Source: CAZHMN01 sp964533705
GTDB taxonomy: Bacteria; Electryoneota; B3-LCP
DNA: 16,011 nt
Reading direction: 5' to 3'
NCBI GenBank assembly: GCA_964533705.1
Contig: CAZHMN010000070.1
Location: forward strand, 1-16,011
The notes under the pieces are model-generated. The model did not search any database. It saw only the letters and a list, made by a program, of their open reading frames with translations, and was not told the origin of the DNA. The position numbers and the translations under genes were made by a program. Positions 13,038 through 16,011 of this stretch are shown here, piece after piece; the first letter of the stretch is position 1, and every line of letters starts with the position of its first letter.

Positions 13038-16001
13038 ATGCTGAACGCCCTCACTAAATTCTTCGGTAGCAAATCTGACCGGGAAGTCAAACGGCTGAGT
13101 CACATCGTAGCGCAGATCAATCAGCATTTCGAAGCTTACGAATCGCTGTCTGACGCCCAGCTCCGAGCCAAGACTGATGAATTTCGTTCCCGTCTGAATG
13201 ACGGTGAAACCCTGGATGAAATTCTACCGGAAGCTTTTGCCGCCGTCAAATCCGCCTGCAAGCGTATGTTGGGGGATACCTGGGATGCCGCCGGGCTCAA
13301 GGTCACCTGGGACATGGTACCCTACGACGTTCAGTTGATCGGGGGGATTGTTTTGCATCAGGGGCGCATTGCCGAAATGGCCACCGGCGAAGGCAAAACA
13401 CTGGTGGCCACCTTGCCGCTCTATTTGAATGCTCTGGAAGGCAAAGGTGCTCATCTGATCACCGTCAACGACTATCTGGCCAGGCGCGACAGCCAGTGGA
13501 TGGGAAAAATCTTCGAATTTTTGGGCCTTTCCGTCGGCTGCATCCTGGCGCACATGCCCAACGACGAGCGTAGAGAAGCCTACCGGGCGGATATTACCTA
13601 CGGTACCAACAACGAATTCGGCTTTGACTACTTGCGCGACAACATGGCTATTCGCCCCGAGGACGTGGTGCAGCGTGGTCATCACTACGCCATTGTGGAC
13701 GAGGTGGATTCGGTGCTAATTGATGAGGCCCGCACGCCGCTGATCATCTCCGGCCCGGTGTCGCGCAGCACCCACAAATTCGGCGAGCTCAAGGGGCACG
13801 TAGATAAGTTAGTAAAGAAACAGAACGAACTGGTTAATCACCTCGTCGCAGAAGCTGAGAAGCTTTTGGCCGAGGAAACCGCGGATTCGGAATATAAGGC
13901 GGGAATCAATATTCTCACAGCCTACCGGGGCGCGCCGAAGAATAAACGCCTGCTCAAACTCCTGCAAGAGCCCGGCACCAAACGTTTGATGGGCCGTATT
14001 GAGAACGACTACCTGCGCGATAAGCGCATGCATGAAATAGATGATGAGCTCTACTTCGCCATTGATGAACGTCATCACACCATTGATTTGATGGAAAAGG
14101 GGCGGGTGGAATTGGCTCATTCCATGCGTGCAGATGCTGAGGTCTTTGTTCTCCCCGATATGGCCGAGGAGTTATCCCGCATCGAGGGGATGGATATCAG
14201 CGCCGAGAGAAAGCTTGAAATGCGTCAGCGCATTGAAGATGTTTTCCTCGATCGGAGCGAAAGGAATCACAACATCACCCAGCTCCTGCGCGCCCACATG
14301 CTCTATGAGCGAGACATCGAATACGTTGTGGAGGATAATGCCAGAGTTGTCATCGTAGACGAGTTCACCGGGCGGCTGCAGTACGGCAGACGTTATTCGG
14401 ACGGTCTGCATCAGGCCATCGAAGCCAAAGAGAACGTGCAGATCGAACGGGAGACGCAGACTATTGCCACCATCACGCTCCAGAACTACTTCCGACTTTA
14501 CGATAAGTTGGCCGGTATGACCGGCACGGCGGAAACCGAAGAGCAGGAATTTTACGACATATACAAACTCGACGTGGTGGTCATCCCCACCCATAAACCT
14601 GTCATTCGGCAGGATCACGACGACGTCATCTACAAGACCAAGAAGGAGAAGTACGAAGCGGTATTAAGCGAAATTGAGAGCTGCTATCATAAGAGGCAGC
14701 CGGTCTTGGTGGGCACGACGAACGTGGAAGTGTCCGAGACTATTTCACGCCTTCTGCAGCGCCGTAAGATCCCGCATGAGGTTTTAAATGCCAAGCATCA
14801 CCAGCGGGAGGCGGAAATTGTCGCCAGGGCGGGTCAACCGGGCTCGATAACCATCGCCACCAATATGGCCGGCCGTGGTACGGACATTAAATTGGGCAAA
14901 GGCGTCGTGGAGCTGGGTGGTTTGCGAATCATCGGTACCGAGCGCCATGAGGCCCGCCGCATAGATCGTCAGTTGCGGGGCCGTTCAGGGCGCCAGGGCG
15001 ATCCAGGGGAGAGCCGATTTTACCTGTCCTTAGAGGATGATCTGATGCGTCTCTTCGGCTCTGAGAGGATTGCGGGTATTATGGATCGTCTGGGTGTGCA
15101 AGAGGGCGAAGTTATCACTCACCCCATGATCACCCGATCGATAGGGAAGGCGCAGAAACGCGTTGAAGCGCAGAACTTCGCCATCCGCAAGCACCTGCTG
15201 GAATACGACGACGTGATGAACCGGCAGCGCGAAGTCATATACGATCGCCGCCGCCGTGTCCTTTTCGGCGAAGAAATCGAGGATCTGGTTCTCGAAATGA
15301 TGGATGAATGGATCGAGTCGCTCTTCGACCGCACCACCGAAGAAGGCACATCCATCGAATCCTGGAATCTGGAAGACCTGCAGAGAGCGTTGGCCAGCGT
15401 TATACGCGTCTTTCTCGATCTCAATTTGGAAGAACTCCCCTCTCTGGATCGCGATGAGCTCCTGGAAAAAGTCAAGCAGATGGCTCGGGAAAGCTTTGAA
15501 AGGCGCAAAGGTGAGGTTGATCCGGAATTGCTGCCTAATTTTCTACAGGGCACCATTCTGGGCTATATTGATGAGGAATGGAAGGACCATCTCTATGAAA
15601 TGGATCGCCTGAAAGAAGGCGTCGGTCTACGGGCCTATGGCCAGCGCGATCCACTGGTCGAGTTTAAGCGGGAAGGATACTCGCTTTTCGAAGAAATGCT
15701 CGACAGAATTAACGAGAAATCCTTGAAGAGCATTTTCCAGAGTCGCATACTGACCTTGACCAAGCCCAAGGAGAGTATTCCAGCAGAGCAGATGGCCGCG
15801 GTGCATCGCCAGGCGGCAGGTATGGCCTACGCCTACGCGCAGGCTCCGCAACAAGAACGTCAGGAATCCCAAGCACCAGCACAAGCGCAGGGGCAAGCAC
15901 CTGCGAAACCCCAACCCATCCGAAAGGGCAAAGCTCCCGGCCGCAACGACCCCTGTCCCTGTGGCAGTGGCAAAAAGTACAAGTATTGCCACGGACGATG
16001 A
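13038..16001 (+). CDS. secA: Preprotein translocase ATPase SecA
   Basis: The 987-residue motor that drives unfolded preproteins through SecYEG at the inner membrane. The first nucleotide-binding domain has Walker A in MATGEGKT (114-121) and the DEAD-type DEVD (221-224). The second has TNMAGRGTDIKLG and the IGTERHEARRIDRQLRGRSGRQGD block. The family's YDDVMNRQR motif is also present. Residues about 255-335 form an extra charged segment (including AYRGAPKNKRLLKLL) familiar from Bacteroidetes/Chlorobi-type SecA; it explains much of the extra length over the 901-residue E. coli protein. A Gln/Ala/Pro-rich linker leads to a terminal SEC-C zinc motif with C973, C975, C984 and H985, spaced as in E. 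coli SecA, for binding SecB or lipid. ATG 13038 has no Shine-Dalgarno, but the N-terminus aligns with the family. Confidence 0.98.
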   Translation: MLNALTKFFGSKSDREVKRLSHIVAQINQHFEAYESLSDAQLRAKTDEFRSRLNDGETLDEILPEAFAAVKSACKRMLGDTWDAAGLKVTWDMVPYDVQLIGGIVLHQGRIAEMATGEGKTLVATLPLYLNALEGKGAHLITVNDYLARRDSQWMGKIFEFLGLSVGCILAHMPNDERREAYRADITYGTNNEFGFDYLRDNMAIRPEDVVQRGHHYAIVDEVDSVLIDEARTPLIISGPVSRSTHKFGELKGHVDKLVKKQNELVNHLVAEAEKLLAEETADSEYKAGINILTAYRGAPKNKRLLKLLQEPGTKRLMGRIENDYLRDKRMHEIDDELYFAIDERHHTIDLMEKGRVELAHSMRADAEVFVLPDMAEELSRIEGMDISAERKLEMRQRIEDVFLDRSERNHNITQLLRAHMLYERDIEYVVEDNARVVIVDEFTGRLQYGRRYSDGLHQAIEAKENVQIERETQTIATITLQNYFRLYDKLAGMTGTAETEEQEFYDIYKLDVVVIPTHKPVIRQDHDDVIYKTKKEKYEAVLSEIESCYHKRQPVLVGTTNVEVSETISRLLQRRKIPHEVLNAKHHQREAEIVARAGQPGSITIATNMAGRGTDIKLGKGVVELGGLRIIGTERHEARRIDRQLRGRSGRQGDPGESRFYLSLEDDLMRLFGSERIAGIMDRLGVQEGEVITHPMITRSIGKAQKRVEAQNFAIRKHLLEYDDVMNRQREVIYDRRRRVLFGEEIEDLVLEMMDEWIESLFDRTTEEGTSIESWNLEDLQRALASVIRVFLDLNLEELPSLDRDELLEKVKQMARESFERRKGEVDPELLPNFLQGTILGYIDEEWKDHLYEMDRLKEGVGLRAYGQRDPLVEFKREGYSLFEEMLDRINEKSLKSIFQSRILTLTKPKESIPAEQMAAVHRQAAGMAYAYAQAPQQERQESQAPAQAQGQAPAKPQPIRKGKAPGRNDPCPCGSGKKYKYCHGR

Positions 16002-16011
16002 GAAAAAAAAG

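Noticed and set aside
13224..13685. A 153-codon minus-strand open frame inside secA
   Set aside because: It is antisense to the most conserved part of SecA (Walker A to DEVD), so its openness is explained by codon bias of secA.

Overview
The window is a plus-strand-only stretch of a bacterial draft scaffold with moderate GC. A run of exactly 100 N (2652-2751) marks an assembly gap. The best lineage clue is SecA. It carries the extra segment (about residues 255-335) between the first nucleotide-binding half and the preprotein-binding region that is familiar from Bacteroidetes/Chlorobi-type (FCB group) SecA proteins, and it keeps a C-terminal zinc-binding tail. Several genes have strong Shine-Dalgarno sites, which argues against a typical Bacteroidetes genome. 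An uncultivated member of the wider FCB assemblage is my inference; I cannot name the phylum.

Layout. (1) 1-231: the C-terminal end of a 3-oxoacid CoA-transferase B subunit, cut by the window edge. (2) 286-3888: three tandem paralogous GT-C type membrane glycosyltransferases. The first and second overlap by 8 bp. The second loses its C-terminus and the third its N-terminus in the N gap. The first is visibly AT-richer than its neighbours. (3) 3971-9431: an acyl-CoA (beta-oxidation / short-chain acyl-CoA) block, in the order acyl-CoA dehydrogenase, YtnP-like metallo-beta-lactamase-fold hydrolase, acetyl-CoA acetyltransferase, 3-hydroxybutyryl-CoA dehydrogenase, second acyl-CoA dehydrogenase. 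(4) 9523-11669: two PLP aminotransferases, one of class I and one branched-chain (class IV, IlvE-like). (5) 11715-16001: housekeeping genes nusB, a calcineurin-like metallophosphoesterase, and secA.

How they fit together. The CoA-transferase, two acyl-CoA dehydrogenases, 3-hydroxyacyl-CoA dehydrogenase and thiolase are most of the enzymes needed to interconvert C4 or branched acyl-CoAs with acetyl-CoA and acetoacetate. An enoyl-CoA hydratase and electron-transfer flavoprotein are not present here. With the aminotransferases next door, amino-acid (especially branched-chain) catabolism or short-chain fatty-acid metabolism is a reasonable inference. The glycosyltransferase trio separates the CoA-transferase from the rest of this block and looks like an insertion or a locally expanded family.

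Most of the window is well-known metabolism and housekeeping. I see no convincing evidence for a wholly new system. The parts most worth a second look are the glycosyltransferase array with its hidden junction, the lactonase-like hydrolase inside the acyl-CoA block, and the palindrome over a probable secA promoter. No tRNA, rRNA, CRISPR array, transposase or canonical intrinsic terminator was recognised.
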